Source of the DNA: Trebouxia sp. TZW2008
Taxonomy: Eukaryota > Chlorophyta > Trebouxiophyceae > Trebouxiales > Trebouxiaceae
Direction of reading: 5' to 3'
Assembly: GCA_002118135.1 (NCBI GenBank)
Contig: BDIU01000238.1
Location: 1 to 64,000, forward strand
DNA length: 64,000 nt
Under the pieces are notes generated by a model, which saw only the letters and a program-made list of their open reading frames with translations, ran no database searches and was not told the DNA's origin. A program made the translations under genes and the position numbers. This document shows positions 34,294 to 46,549 of the stretch, piece after piece; within the stretch, counting starts at the first letter, position 1, and each line of letters begins with the position of its first letter.

Positions 34294-37200
34294 ATGCTGC
34301 GTGCATTGGTCAGGCAGCACAAATCTTTACTGTCAGCCGCAGCTTCAGGGCTTAGAAACCAAGAAGTAGGTTCTACACGCCTTTGTGATTATGTCAAAAA
34401 TTACAGGCTACAACTGAATTCTGCACCCTGCGCAGACTGCCTCACTTGCCTCTCAAGCTGCGAGTCAAGATATCTGTTGGCTGCACGGCAGATCTGATCT
34501 CACAGGTAAGTCAAGTGCTTGCGATTGCCTGTCACTATTTGCTTGTTGCTACACTTTGGTTGAATAAAATAAGGCCATCATGCAGGCTTTGCAGCAGCTT
34601 GGCTGTTGTCCACAAGATGCAAGTCAACTGTTGCAGATGTTGGCTTGAAGTTCTGGAAGCCCACCACCCCAGGTATGGGTGACATGCACTGCACTGTGTA
34701 TTGGAGTGCTTGCAGCAGACCTTGGTATATATATATGCACCATTGCCCTGCCAACAACAGTTGACTCATCACACACATTTCACAGATATCCTTTGTGTCA
34801 GTACTGCATGACTGCTGCCCCGACAGACTCTTCAACATGGTGTATATGCTGGTATAATGGCATGTCATGCTTTGCAGAAAGCATTGCTGCCACTCTGGGG
34901 TCTGAAGAATGAATGCATGCGCCCTCAACTCTGCAAAGCTTTGATTGCGTCGCAATGCTGCAGGAATGCGTGGGCGTGTCACTACTGACAGAACAGGCTT
35001 GTGGAAAGGTGGCCCTTACAAGCCCCTCACACAGGGCATCAAAAACACAGGTGGTCGCAATGCTCACGGCAGGGTGACATCCTACCACAGGGGTGGTGCT
35101 CACAAGCGCTTGTACAGATTAGTTGACTTCAAACGCAGCATCACAAATGCGCAAGGCACCCTGGAGCGTATTGAGTATGACCCAAACAGAACTGCCCGCA
35201 TTGCTCTTGCAAGATATCCACCAGGTGCTGCTCACAGTCCCCTACCTCATCTAATGTCTGCAAGTTGAACAGCACACAATAGATGGCAGAAAGCGAGCAT
35301 CTCGAGGTCACTATGCTCTTTCAGTGCTGCTGAGTAATATTAGTATAAATTCAACCTGTATCATGACTACCGCCAGAGGCCAGGTACCCACCAGGTGCTG
35401 CTCAAAGTCCCCTGCCTCAACCAATCACTGCAACTTGAATAGCACACACTGGATGGCAAAAAGCAAGCATCGATACTATGCCCTTGAATGCTGCTGAGTA
35501 ATGTCAGTACAAAATCAGCTTGTATTATGACTCCTGCCAGAGGTCAAACGCCCGCCAGGTGCTGCTCACAGCCCCCTGTCGAATCTGCTTACTGCAACAT
35601 GAGCACACGATGGATGGCAGAAAGCGAGCTTTGATGTTATGCCCTTTGAGTTTTGCTGAGTAGTGTCAGTACAAGTTTCGTCTTGTACCGTGATTACAGC
35701 CAGAGGCAAGATAGCCACCAGATGCAGCTCACAGTCCCTTGCCTCACCTTGTTGCTGCAACTGTCATTCATGAGCAGAAGCAGCACATCAAGGGTGACAG
35801 AAAGGCAGCGGATGAGATTCTGCCCTCACAGTGCTGCTGAGTGATTTCAGCACAAAGCCGTCTAGTTGTGCCACCGACAAAGGCAGAGTAGCACAGCCCT
35901 GTACATGTACCATGCTAGAATGATCACATGCAAGAATACATGTGTTCTGTTGTGACTATGACTTGTGTGTTAATAGCCGCAAGGTCATATCAGAAACAGC
36001 CTCGCCAACCAGGCATCATGTGGCAGCCATGCTACAGCCTAAGGCACAAAAGGTCATGCTATGTTTGACACTGCCTGCAGAGACAGTCATTGAAGGCAGT
36101 CAAGAGCGCTTTGCCTACATCTTGGCGCCTCAGCAGACGTCGGCCAAAGACACAAGCCACTGACACTATGCCTGACATGACCTGCAGAGACAGAAGGCGG
36201 TCAAGATCGCTATGCCTACATTTTGGCACCTCAGCAAATGCAACCTGGTGACAGCATCAGCTCTGGTGTCAGCGCTGGCATCAAGACTGGCAACAGTTTG
36301 CCTCTCTCAGCAATCCCAGTGGGCACAGCCCTGCACAATGTGGAGATGCACCCAGGCAAAGGCGGCCAACTGGCACGCTCAGCAGGCACTGCTGCCCGCC
36401 TCGTTAGCAAAGGTCAGTTGCACCTCTTGAGCAGGCTTCCTGCTTGATGCTTTTGTTAGGAGATGTTATCATGACAACAGCTTGCCTCTCTCAGCCATTT
36501 TAGTGGACACAATCCTTACAACGTGGAGATGAACCCAGGCAAAGGCGGCCAGCTGGCGCACTCAGGCACCGCCGCCCGTCTCGTCAGCAAAGGTCAGTCA
36601 CACGCACATCGGCTGTGTCAAGCATGCTTGAAACACCCACAAAACAAATGTGACCAAACAATTTACATTTTATCCTCCATCCAGTGCACTTGATGGGCTC
36701 AGCAGGCACCGCTGCCTGCCTCCTCAGCAAAGGTCAGTTAGACTTCTTGAGCAGGCTTGCGCTTGCTGCATATGTTGATGATCACATAGCATGGGCTGTA
36801 TCATGCATGCTGGAAGCACTCACAAAACAGATATGACCGCAAAGAGTTTACATAACATTCTTCAACCAATGCACTTGATGGGCTCAGCAGGCACTGCTGC
36901 TTGCCTGGTCAGCCAAGGTCAGTCAGCTGTCTTGAGCAAGCTCTATGCATGTTGCACATGTTGTGAGACTCCTGCACATAGCATTTCTTGTGTAATGCAG
37001 CTTCACCTTGAGTCACAGACATGCATATCCTCATAGAGTTTGCAGATCAGCCTTCAGCTAACGCATTTCCTATGCTAAAATTTGCGTCTGGCTATAATTT
37101 CACCATTGTGTTTAATGCTGCCTGAGCAGCGGTGCTTGTATGTCTCAGCACACAGCATGATTGCTACCTCTTATCATGCTATGCGCTGCCTGCAACATCG

Positions 37201-37733
37201 CTATCCTCGATGATTACGTAAGAGTTGTCAAGTCTGTTCTAGCTTTCCCATGTCTTGAGGAAAGGCTCCAGCTTTTGAGGGCCGCAGCAGCTTTAGAGGG
37301 GCACAGTCACATTGTTAAACTCAGCTGCCTGCAACGGTGTTCAGTCAGACAGCCTTGGAGGCTTTCTGTTGCATTGAGTGATAGTTGTGTGATCTCTGTT
37401 GCTACAGATCAGAAGTATGCGGTGGTGGCGTTGCCCTCTGGGGAGCAGCGTTCAGTGCTGAGTCACTGTACAGCAACAATCGGCGCTGTCTCCAACCCAC
37501 AGCATAAGAACACAAAGCTAGGCAAGGCTGGAGCGTCAAGGTGGCTGGGCAGGCGGCCTGTTGTGCGAGGCATGGCCATGAACCCTGTGGACCATCCTCA
37601 TGGAGGAGGCAGGGGCAAAAGGAAGGGGCGCATCAGTCAAACGCCCTGGGGCGTGCCTACCAAGGGATACCGTACTCGCAAGACTACTAGGACAACTCAG
37701 TACATCAGGCTCAGTAGGCATAAGGCTTCATAG
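34294..37733 (+). CDS. Mitochondrial ribosomal protein uL2m (bacterial L2 type)
   Basis: A large-subunit core protein at the peptidyl-transferase region. The mitochondrial leader [20 protein letters not shown] is followed by exons giving [19 protein letters not shown], which joins in phase to [16 protein letters not shown]. Next come [31 protein letters not shown] and [16 protein letters not shown]. The middle exon (36.19-36.41 kb) has [33 protein letters not shown] and [18 protein letters not shown]. The last exon (from about 37.41 kb) has [45 protein letters not shown] and [13 protein letters not shown]. The GRGK after the HPHGGG loop and the absence of cytosolic L8 features mark the bacterial class. 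In green algae plastid L2 is plastid-encoded, so a nuclear, leader-bearing copy points to the mitochondrion. Two large exon-edge arrays lie in its introns. Confidence 0.92.
35216..35800. repeat. Four-copy tandem array of an exon 3' edge in uL2m
   Basis: CCAGGTGCTGCTCA, the exon end plus donor of ...ARYPP, is at 35221 and recurs at 35391, 35555 and (as CCAGATGCAGCTCA) 35718. Periods are 170, 164 and 163 bp. Homology extends through the whole unit: GATGGCAGAAAGCGAGC-like and GTGCTGCTGAGTAAT-like cores follow in each. Copies 2 and 3 keep AG|GT. Confidence 0.85.
36071..36925. repeat. Pseudo-exon array flanking the middle uL2m exon
   Basis: Upstream, 36071-36136 duplicates the exon's start (CGCTTTGCCTACATCTTGG against CGCTATGCCTACATTTTGG). 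Downstream, the 3' part with donor AAAG|GTCAGT is at 36413 (true donor) and repeats at 36593 and 36733. A fourth copy ends CCAAG|GTCAGT at 36918. The second copy spans about 115 bp of exon and carries a 1-base deletion plus a 3-base loss, so it is frameshifted. The others keep only about 40 bp of exon edge. Confidence 0.85.
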
Positions 37734-38464
37734 GCTATGAGCAGGAGCAGAAACTAACAGCTAAAGCTGTCATATGCCTGGGCTTGCTCTGTTGCAATGC
37801 TGTGCAACACAGTTTGCCTGAGCTGCTGTCAATCTCCTTTTAATTAGAAGAGGATACAGTGCTTCCATCAACAAAAATCTGCAACATCAATTCAAACTTG
37901 TTCTGCATGTTGTTCATGAGCCGCAAGCTGTGACTCTTGGGCGTGCTGCATAGTCTTTATCAGGGTTACGATAAGTGGCATTGGCACATTCCAAATTGCC
38001 ATGAAGCAAAGCACCATTTTTGGTTTGTGAATGCATGCACAAAGCAACACTTCAACCATGCTGTCATGGTATGTCAGCGCAGCAGCACGGTTGACAAGAG
38101 TCAGCGCCACTCATGATCACAGTTGCGTGACCCAGAAATGTATTCACCCCAAAACGTCCCCAATCTAAGGCAAGCCGGGGGGCAAGCAAATGTGTTGGAG
38201 GTACTCCGAGACCAGACCGTTGGGAACATTTATAATCCTGAAAAGCTGAATGATTGATGGCCGCTCTGCCATGGCCAAAAGAGGTTCGGCTTGGAAGTGC
38301 CATCGCGTGATTCAGGCTGACGATTTGCGCCTTTACGTCTTGTCTTGAACGATCAGAACGAGTCATGCAACACGCAGCGAGCATCCTTGATCGCGTTACA
38401 CCGCTATAACGCTTCTTGCAAGTTGAACGATACATGGCAATTGGACCTTTGCGTGGCTTGTGAC
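37734..38464. other. Intergenic region
   Basis: About 730 bp between uL2m and the bHLH gene. The right part, up to 38464, is probably the 5' leader of the bHLH gene. An in-frame upstream Met at 38345 exists but gives residues unlike the rest of the protein. No other gene seen. Confidence 0.5.
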
Positions 38465-40734
38465 ATGTCCGCCGCGACCCTCATGCAAAATAATTCCGGC
38501 CCTCAGAGTGGACACATGGCGTCTGCGTCTCCCACCGAGTTTGACTATACCTTCACCGACAAGGAGCTGCAAGAAATCCTCGGCTTCATGGAGCACCAGG
38601 CCGGTGGGCAGGACACAGCGGTGACGGCAGCTCCGCCTCCATTTCTTTCAGCTCCAGCACAGTCAGGCCTCGCTTTGCAATTTCAGCCACACGCAGCCCC
38701 AGTGCAATCGGGCAGCACTCTGACTGCGCACCCCTATGATCAGAGCAGTGGAGTCGGGATGAAGGCCGAGCCCAGTTCTGGCAGCACAGGTTATGGACAT
38801 GCGTATGCTGGTGTCAACGGCGTTTCCATGAGCCGAGGCCAGGCAGGTCCAAGGCAGAACAGCTATGCACCAGCCTCCAGCAGTCAGTTAGCTCCAGACA
38901 GACGGACTAGCCTGCAACAAATACAAGGGTCAACTGCACCCAAGCTGGATAGAGGTTAGGAGCCTTTTCACTCTTTGTGAAATACGCAAAAACAATTCCC
39001 ACTACTGCATGCGAGGCAAGCTTTGCAAGGGTAGTCTTTGCTACAGAGCCCAAGCAGCACATCAGCCACAGCACTGTTGAGAAACAGCGCAGAGACAGGA
39101 TCAACTCCTTGATAGATGAGGTAGGTTTTAGCGCTTTTGCATGTACAGCAGTGCTCAGTCAACATGCATCATCATACCATGAACATTCAATCTTCATGTG
39201 CTGAAAGAGGCTTTGCGATGCTGCAGCTGAGGGATCTTGTGCCAGCATCAGCAACAAGTACCGCACAACAAGAGGGTTTTGATAATAAGCGGCCCAAGCA
39301 TGTTGTCCTGTCTGACACAATAGCTCTGGTCAAAGAGTTGCAAGACAAGGTATGTTGCCTCAGTACAGGCTGCTATTCAGCTGCATTTGAATTCAGCTCA
39401 GCTGCCCTCTAACAGGGCGGCAGCCTAGGCAAGTTGCTCGCTGATGCAGCTCTTGTTGCATTGGTGCCATGACCAGCTTCTGCCTGCTGTACCACCCTGC
39501 TGCCTTTTGATTTCAGCTCAGCCATCCCCTTTGATTGCATATCTGCTTTGTTGAGGTCAAGCTTGCCCAATGTGTTATGCATCAGATGCTTGTTATGCAG
39601 TTTCGCCTTGGTGAGGTCAATCAACCTATCAAGCAAGAAGACAATGCACAGAATCTGATACAGAAAGGCTATACTGAGGGCAGCACAAGTCGCAGGTGAG
39701 ATGCTGCATATCTTACGTGCTATTCAGTTTTCTGCAGCGTTGCCACAATGTACAGATGCACTGTTTGCAGTAATACAGGCGTTCGTTCTTGCAATGCAAT
39801 GTGTGATATACTGGTGTTCTTGCAGCAGCGACCAGAGCGGATCACCTCGTGCCAACGCAGCGCCAGACTTACCTCTGGTGAGCATCTTTGTCGTAATTTT
39901 CAGCATTGAATTTGCATTACACATGCAGCGTCAGTAGGAATTTGCTGTTATGCGCTAAATTTGCATCACCCATGTATGGACTTTTCATGATGCACATACT
40001 GCAACTATGGGTCTAGTCTATACCTGGCATGAGAACCTGCTGCTCCTCCGTAAGTCAGAGACTGCCAAGCAATGCTGCTGCCTGCCTGAATGCCCCCAAT
40101 TTGCATCACTTATTGATCTGTCGTCAGATGGAGCTTAAAGCTCGTTGTGGACAAATGGCATTATGCACAGGCACCTGAAGGGGCACCTGTCAGTTCTGGT
40201 GTGGTTGTGGAGCAGGGAGAGTCCTGCTTGTATGTCAAAGTCAACTGCAAAGACAGACGCGGCTTGCTGGGTGATATCATTATGGCATTGAAAGCCATGC
40301 CTCTTGAGGTAGACAACCAGGAATTGCTGATGTGCTTATGTTACCTGTGGTGATTATACACCACACCTGTGAAGATGCTGTGTTTGCAATTGCAAGTCAA
40401 CAGAGAGGCACTGATTGCAGCTGCCTGTATTTGTGTTATGCTGATGCGCATCAACAACTAGCAAACTCATGTCTTTGCCTGCTTGCAAGAAAAGAGAATA
40501 TCAGCCGTCCTCTGATGAACAATGATGCTGAGTTGTGCTTGCAATCTGCAGATCACCACAGCTGCCATCACCACGACGCAAGATGGCAACGTGTATGATG
40601 TGTTTCAAGTCAAGCTAGACAAGGACCATGCTTCTTGGACAGCTCAAGACGTGCAGTGCCAGGTGCACTCAAACCTCTACAGCAATTCTCTTTCTGGTTC
40701 TGGTGACAAAAGGCGACGGGGGCTTGAAGCATGA
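38465..40734 (+). CDS. bHLH transcription factor with C-terminal ACT-like domain
   Basis: A nuclear DNA-binding regulator. Exon 1 (38465-38954) starts MSAATLMQNNSGPQSG and encodes an acidic element (FDYTFTDKELQEILGFME) and Gln/Ser/Pro-rich disorder. The basic-HLH region follows: HSTVEKQRRDRINSLIDE (His/Glu/Arg of E-box readers: H..E..RR), a loop, then LRDLVPAS, RPKHVVLSDTIALVKELQ. Small linker exons follow (EDNAQNLIQKGYTEGST; DQSGSPRANAAPDLPL). The C-terminal part has LYVKVNCKDRRGLLGDII and TTTQDGNVYDVFQVKLDKD, the beta-alpha pattern of ACT domains that dimerise plant bHLH factors. It ends RRRGLEA. The junction before the ACT part is not certain; an acceptor at TTAAAG|CTCGTT keeps the frame. 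The start at 38465 is preferred over 38345 by context. Confidence 0.87.
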
Positions 40735-41759
40735 AAACGCTCCCCCGCTGGTACAAGATTGCAGAATCACAGTGTCAACATACAGTGTCGATTCTGGTTT
40801 GTTGCATGTGCCGCTTGCCACCCAGGGCAGTTTCACCACAACCTTCAGCATGCTTTCAGGACTGATGCAGGTCCACTGCTGACTGTGTACCATATTTGAG
40901 TCAATCTGCATGTGAAATGTCCCAACAAGTTTCCCTTCCCAAGGTCCCAGCTGTTGCTGGGTCCCTGTATGTTAGTCATTGGGAAGTGTGTTTGGTGTTC
41001 AGCATCTAATCATTGTTTGACATGCAAAAACAATCAGAGCGCTTGCCAGCATTGCTACAGTAGTAGGGAAGAGCAGGCCCACACATGGCCTCAGCGCAGC
41101 GTGTTTACAACACTGTCAGGCATATGCCTATATTTGAAGCACAAGCATTGTGAACAGGAGCCTGCAGTACTTCTGCATAGTATGAATATGTGTTCAAAGG
41201 TCTTTTGACTGTCACCCGCACCATTAACAATATCGTTTCTGCCCTTTCAATGATCGCTGCATCTCAAGCGTAAAGAAACATCAAGGCATAACACCAGGTA
41301 TTGCCATCATCAAGCCGTTCTGGCTACTGTCGGTGCCTGACATCGTGCAGGATTGATTTGTCCTGTAACATCTGTACATGTATGGTGCAATGCTTGCCAG
41401 AATCATCACTATGCCAAAGCAGCAGACATGCTACAGGGCCTGCCATCAGGAAGACAGATAAGCGCTCAAGCTTTAGAGCATGTAGGGCCTGCCATTTTCG
41501 TTGCTGCGGCCTGAGGCCAAGCTAGTCCTGCTGAGAAAGTTTTTGTTTCACCTGCTCTGAAACCACGCAGCCTGCATACTTGTGCCTGTGTCTTCTCTGC
41601 ACACTTCTCACTTGCAACGCGTGACTAGCGAGTGTGTTTGCTTTATAGAAGCTGATGAATGACTCGCGACAGTAGACAGCGGTCTACCTGCAGTCTGGGC
41701 TTGTAACTACATACGCTGCTCATCCCTGTCACAACAAACAGGCTTGTTGACAACCAGAA
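40735..41759. other. Intergenic region, 1 kb
   Basis: No exon with a recognisable domain on either strand. Expected to hold the bHLH 3' UTR and the NDUFS4 promoter. Confidence 0.5.
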
Positions 41760-42864
41760 ATGCTCCGGCTGGTACGTAGCCTCAAGAGACCTGGTGCCTT
41801 CAACGCGACTGCACGTCAATGCTTCGCCACTGACGCCTCTGATATCGGCGAGATAGGCGTCATCAGCGGTGCACCAGACTACACCTTCAAGCGCAAGGTG
41901 CTGCTTCGTTTGCTGTGTGTGATATTCGCCAAATCGAGTGCAAGCTCTTACGCGTACCCTGCCGCGCAGGTTGGTATTTTTGCTCCATCTCGAACGCCCT
42001 CTCAGCAAGGCCTTTCCAAGACCATCGAAGGTCCTGGCAAGGGACCAGCCTGGAAAATTGAATTTGAGACTATGGCAAAGTAAGGACACAGCATACCTGT
42101 CAATGTGCAGCATGTGCAGGCAAAGTTTATTGTACACAGTCACGGCACAAGCTCAGACTGTACTTATGCTATCAACTGAAGAGCCTGACAAACATATGCC
42201 CGTCTGTCCCAAAAGCTCTGCCTGTGTCATGCGTGTTGGTATACATGCAAATTCAATCTGCTTGTCACCATTGGACACTTGCCTGATGCAGGTGGGAAAA
42301 TCCTTTGATGGGATGGACCTCAACAGCTGATGCCCTTGACCAAGTAGCGCGATCTGCTTTGCAGTTTGGCACCAAGGAGGATGCCATAGCATTCTGCAAG
42401 AAGCACGGCTGGGAGTACGCGGTGCGTGAACCTCAGATGCGCAGAACAAGCAGAAGCAGAAGATATGCTGGATATGGTGACAACTTCAGGTAGACTGGCT
42501 ATCTTGACCATGTTTGTTGATAAAAGTCTCTTGTTCACGCCAATCACAAGCAGTGAATCACTATATGTAATGCTCACTATGCAACACATGATATGCAGTA
42601 TGTACTGTTTGAGAGTATGCACCACTGAGATGAAGTGCAAACAGTGAAACACGCAATACGCTGGCGCCAGTATGTAACACACAACACGCAACTATTGCAA
42701 AAGTACTGACCATTGACATGGAGAGTATGGTGGTGCACTGATGTTGACTATGACCTCAGACTTCCAAACTGTCTTAACTGTCATGCACATGCTACAGTGT
42801 GAAGCGAAATGGATTTCCTGTGGGTGGGCTCAAGTCTGAGTTGGGTGGTGGCAAGGATAAATGA
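41760..42864 (+). CDS. NDUFS4: NADH:ubiquinone oxidoreductase 18 kDa subunit (NDUFS4)
   Basis: An accessory subunit of respiratory complex I on the matrix arm near the N module. Exon 1 starts MLRLVRSLKRPGAFNATARQ, an Arg-rich mitochondrial leader, then EIGVISGAPDYTFKRK. Exon 2 reads VGIFAPSRTPSQQGLSKT and GPGKGPAWKIEFETMAK. Exon 3 reads NPLMGWTSTADALDQV and FGTKEDAIAFCKKHGWEY, the diagnostic core of the family (ETC_C1_NDUFA4 domain). The last exon ends VKRNGFPVGGLKSELGGGK-DK with TGA at 42862-42864. About 180 residues, the normal length. The C-terminus in many animals carries a PKA-type site; the sequence here is different and makes no such claim. Confidence 0.93.
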
Positions 42865-43888
42865 TTTCATGCATGGAAACCACCTAGCACAGCCAGAGCT
42901 ATGCGCTGGCATGCGCCAAACATTACAGTATGTCCTGGTGCGCTGCAGCTAGCAGTTCTAACCATGCTTCAAATGGGTGACTGGGTGTTCATGTCTCATG
43001 CAATCCAGACATACTGCTGTGCATAAACACTGCTGCTGTTCTTGAGCCAGCATTGCCAGCTACGAGAGCGTCTGATGCTCTAGGATAGCCTCAGCTAGCT
43101 GTGATGTTCTCACCAGCGTTGGAGTCACTGGCTGGTTTAGCTTTCAACGCATTGATCTTATCAGTGAACTCTGTCTCACACACAATTAGGAGGTGCAATT
43201 CAGAGACTGAGCATCAGACTTCTTATACAGTGGCATTCTCAAAAGAGCCTTCTAACGGCTGCAAGGCAAGTCAGCGTTACCTTTCAAGTGTGGTTAGTGT
43301 TGTCATCTGGTTTGCATCCGCAGCTCATTGATCTTTGGACGCAATTTGGCCAAGCGGCTGCTGCCATTGCCTTATAAACATGACAAGGCCAAAGCCTCCT
43401 GCTCCATGGTCTGTAGCTTGTGACTTTAACACCAGCACAAGTCCATACTGCTTGGCTTCTGGTGATGAGAATGGTCAATACACCCTCCGACAACTTTGTG
43501 TTAGCATGCAACATCCCACTATGTTTTTGCATGCTCAGAGACATGTTCCTGCTGAAATGTCAAAGCGACGGGAGAGCGCATGCCTGCAGCTGCCTTTGAT
43601 ACAATGAACGTAGTGTAACACAGATTGAAGGTGATGGTGATGAAGCAAAGTAGCAAAAGCCCTTGAAAAAGCCCTAAACTATGTCGCCTGCACAACTACA
43701 TGTCTTACGTGACCTGCATCCATGTGAGCTGGGTGGCGCAGGTCTCTTGACGTCGGTCTTCTGGAAACTGTGAGACCAAGCAGAGAAAGGCAAACCGATC
43801 CTTTCAGATAGCCTACAAACGAAACAGAAGGCAAAGCGTGTGCACTGAGATCGGTGTGTTTGGCGTCTGACCTAAGTGCCTAAACACC
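42865..43888. other. Intergenic region, 1 kb
   Basis: No accepted gene. A minus-strand frame near 43331-43480 (QYGLVLVLKSQATDHGAGGF on) reads plausibly but has a stop just upstream, no recognised domain and no splice partner. Confidence 0.45.
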
Positions 43889-44655
43889 ATGAATCTGCAA
43901 GGACAAGACTGGGGGGAGGTTGTCATTCGCAAGAAGAAGCCAACAGCTGCAGCATCGTCTTCAGATCAAGCAGTCAACCAAGTGCGTGTTTGTGTTTTGA
44001 GGCAAGCCGATTGATGAAACGCCTGTACAGCTGCTCAGATGTGATCGCCGTTGTGTGCAGGCTCGGCGGCAGGGCGATCAAGTCGACATCAATCACAAGT
44101 GTAAGTTGTTAGCAAGCACAGGGCATGCCGAACCTCCTGACCCCATGCAGCCACTGCTGATCCGGTTTCTGATGCAGATGGGGGTGGTCAGAACAAGTCT
44201 ATTGGCACTGGCAAAGATGCAGCCAAGCTGGATCGAGAGACAGAGGAGACTCATCGTACGTATTCAAATGCACATAGCTTTTGCTTCTGCAGTTTCAGGC
44301 CTTTGGCTAACTCGAATTTGATGCTGCTCAGATGAAAGGGTGCCTAGCGAACTGAAGAAACGTATCTCTCAAGCTCGGCTGGAGAAGAAGTTGACACAAG
44401 CACAACTTGCTCAGGTACAGCAACTTTGTGTGAAGTAACTACATCCACGTCAGTTCTGCCATCTCACTTTACTGTCTGTGCAGCAGCAAATCAATACTGT
44501 CTGTGCTGCAGCAAATTAATGAGAAGCCAAGTGTCATCAACGAGTATGAAAGTGGCAAGGCGATACCCAACCCTCAGGTCTTGAGCAAAATGTCAAAGGT
44601 CTTGGGGGTACAATTGTCACAGAAGTCTATTGCCAAGAAGAAGACTTCGTCTTGA
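43889..44655 (+). CDS. MBF1: Multiprotein bridging factor 1 (MBF1)
   Basis: A conserved transcriptional coactivator that bridges TBP and bZIP factors and also acts on ribosome collisions. Exon 1 reads MNLQGQDWGEVVIRKKKP (start 43889). Exon 2 reads ARRQGDQVDINHK. Exon 3 reads KSIGTGKDAAKLDRETEETH, then ERVPSELKKRISQARLEKK with LTQAQLAQ. The final exon (44516-44655) reads QINEKPSVINEYESGKAIPN then PQVLSKMSKVLGVQLSQKS, the helix-turn-helix (Cro/C1 type) core, and ends AKKKTSS. About 130-140 residues with the usual MBF1 N-terminal domain plus HTH. The acceptor of the final exon is duplicated in tandem just upstream. Confidence 0.93.
44470..44520. repeat. 31 bp tandem duplication of an MBF1 splice acceptor
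   Basis: CTGTCTGTGCAGCAGCAAAT is followed about 31 bp later by CTGTCTGTGCTGCAGCAAAT. Both contain AG acceptors. Only the second gives the conserved frame LAQ|QINEKP. Using the first would insert about ten codons and reach a stop. Confidence 0.85.
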
Positions 44656-45795
44656 GTTAACATGACTGAAAGAGGCGTCATGACGCATCAAATCTTGGCA
44701 TTTTTAGTGGTAGAGCAAGCTGCCAAAGCGCAAGCTTCTAAAGATTCAGCCAAAACTTAGAACTATTGCAGCTGCTCCTCTCCAAAACCATCCCTGGTAC
44801 TATTGCTTTTGCAACCAACATCAAGGTCTTCTTCAAGGCTTGGGGTCGGGCCTGTGCAGTGTCAGCAATGCAGCTGCGACTTGGTGGAGTGCTTTTCTTG
44901 ACTTTAGACAATGACTCCACATGTATATCATCAACTTCTGCTTCATGTTCACGGCTCTATCAAATATCATGCTTTCACATGTGTTATATATCGAGACGTC
45001 TGACCGCAATTGCTTTTGTGTGCATATCTGCATGAACATTATGTAGAGATGATCACCTGATGAGTTGGCTGAGCGATACGTCAGTGCTTCATGATACAGT
45101 CAGTGGCAATGCGGCACTAAGCCTTTGTTTGCATGCATAACAGCGTATGCAATATTTTACTAATTGAACATGCTCCTCTAAAGCTGAAGCAACAGAGATC
45201 ACCTGTACTGGTACATTGCAACACGTTTTAGGGACCCTAGAGCATGTGAGTTGCTGTGGCAACAGCACATAACATCAACTTGAAGACAACAATCTGAAGC
45301 GTCCGCCACCCATGTGCTGCCTCAGCTCACACCTCATTTGTTTACACCTGATATTCACCAGCAACATCATGCATGACTAGTTTTAACATCCGAGCTGCTT
45401 CTGCTGTCTCCCATGATGACGCCTAACAATCTAGGTTTGATTTTTCTGTTGTTGACTGACCAGACAAACTATTGATCAAATTTTGCACTGAAACTGTCCA
45501 CACAGCCTTCTAAACTGTCTGCTGAGACCCTGAGCTGAAGCTGCACTTATGACTGCAGCCTAGGCAGATACACAAAACAGCTGTGATGCTTTGGCTGTCA
45601 TAGATAATCAGTTAACATGTCACTCACAGAGCAAGTCAGCAACATATTGTTTCTGAAGCTGATGACTGGCAGATGCAATCCCCATCTGCATATGGTCGGT
45701 AGCTCACTTTGCCTCTCAAGAGTGACTTTTGAAGATGTTGCTAGTGTGTTGAGTGCTGCCATGCACACACAATCCAGCGTCATGAATGGTCCACT
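44656..45795. other. Convergent intergenic region, 1.1 kb
   Basis: Between the 3' ends of MBF1 (+) and the FHA gene (-). No exon with a recognisable domain was seen. It should hold both 3' UTRs. Confidence 0.5.
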
Positions 45796-46549
45796 CTAAT
45801 TCCTCTCCTCTAGTCTGAATTTTGCCAGGAACATGTCTCCTGCAAATAGACAAAAAGCAAATACACAAAGAATACATGAGCAAAAGGCAAGTTGCATTTG
45901 TTGACGTCTAGATGCAGCAGGCTATCTAGTCATACCAAATGTGACCTCTGTGCCCACAGACATCTCCACAGCCCTCAAAGGCACAAGTTCCTCATCATCT
46001 ATGTAGGTACCATTTGTGCTGCTCAGATCGGTCACACTTACTTTGTTATCCTCTGCAGACCAATGGGCTGAATCAAATGCTCTGCCCAAAATGCTGCACA
46101 GGCATGCACTGCACAGCGTTGCTGTGGACTATGCCGCACCTAGACGCAGCATGGCATGCCGCGTAGACACTGTGGGAATAGGTACGACAATGTCTGCTGG
46201 CGACTCTCGACCAATCTGCATGCATGTGCCAAGATGCAGATCATTGCAATGATACTATATTTGCTGGCAAGTCTGCAAGTTGGCCTGACCTCAAACAAGC
46301 CATTTTTCAGTTGAATTTCAGATGGCAGGGAAATAGATTGATCGTCCAAATGATCACAGGAGCCGTCGCCTGCGTACGCACGTCCCGCTGAGCAGCTGTC
46401 AAGGCAGTTTGACTGTATCCCATTGTCGTGACGGACCTGAAGGAACTAAGACGTAGGCGCTCCGTGCCACCATCAACGATCCTGCACGCCGCGGCGCGCG
46501 CACTGCACGCCAAAGATCGCTTTGCCAGGTTGGCCTTGATGACCGGCAA
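45796..46549 (-). CDS. FHA-domain protein, probably plastid-targeted
   Basis: FHA domains bind phosphothreonine peptides. Seen exons: SISLPSEIQLKNGLFE joined in phase to IGRESPADIVVPIPTVSTRH then AMLRLE (the GR-x-x..., S-x-x-H signature). Next are DNKVSVTDLSSTNGTYIDDE (the L-S-S-T-N-G-T strand) and LVPLRAVEMSVGTEVTFGDM, with the end FLAKFRLEERN. The short single-FHA plan matches small plant/algal chloroplast FHA proteins. The likely N-terminus is MPVIKANLAKRSLACSARAA (46549), Ala/Ser/Arg-rich like a transit peptide, but its junction to the next exon could not be fixed in frame. It is divergent from the zinc-finger gene at 47064. Confidence 0.8.

Noticed and set aside
43331..43480. Minus-strand frame QYGLVLVLKSQATDHGAGGF...
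   Set aside because: Reads like protein but has a stop just upstream, no recognised domain and no neighbouring exon on that strand.
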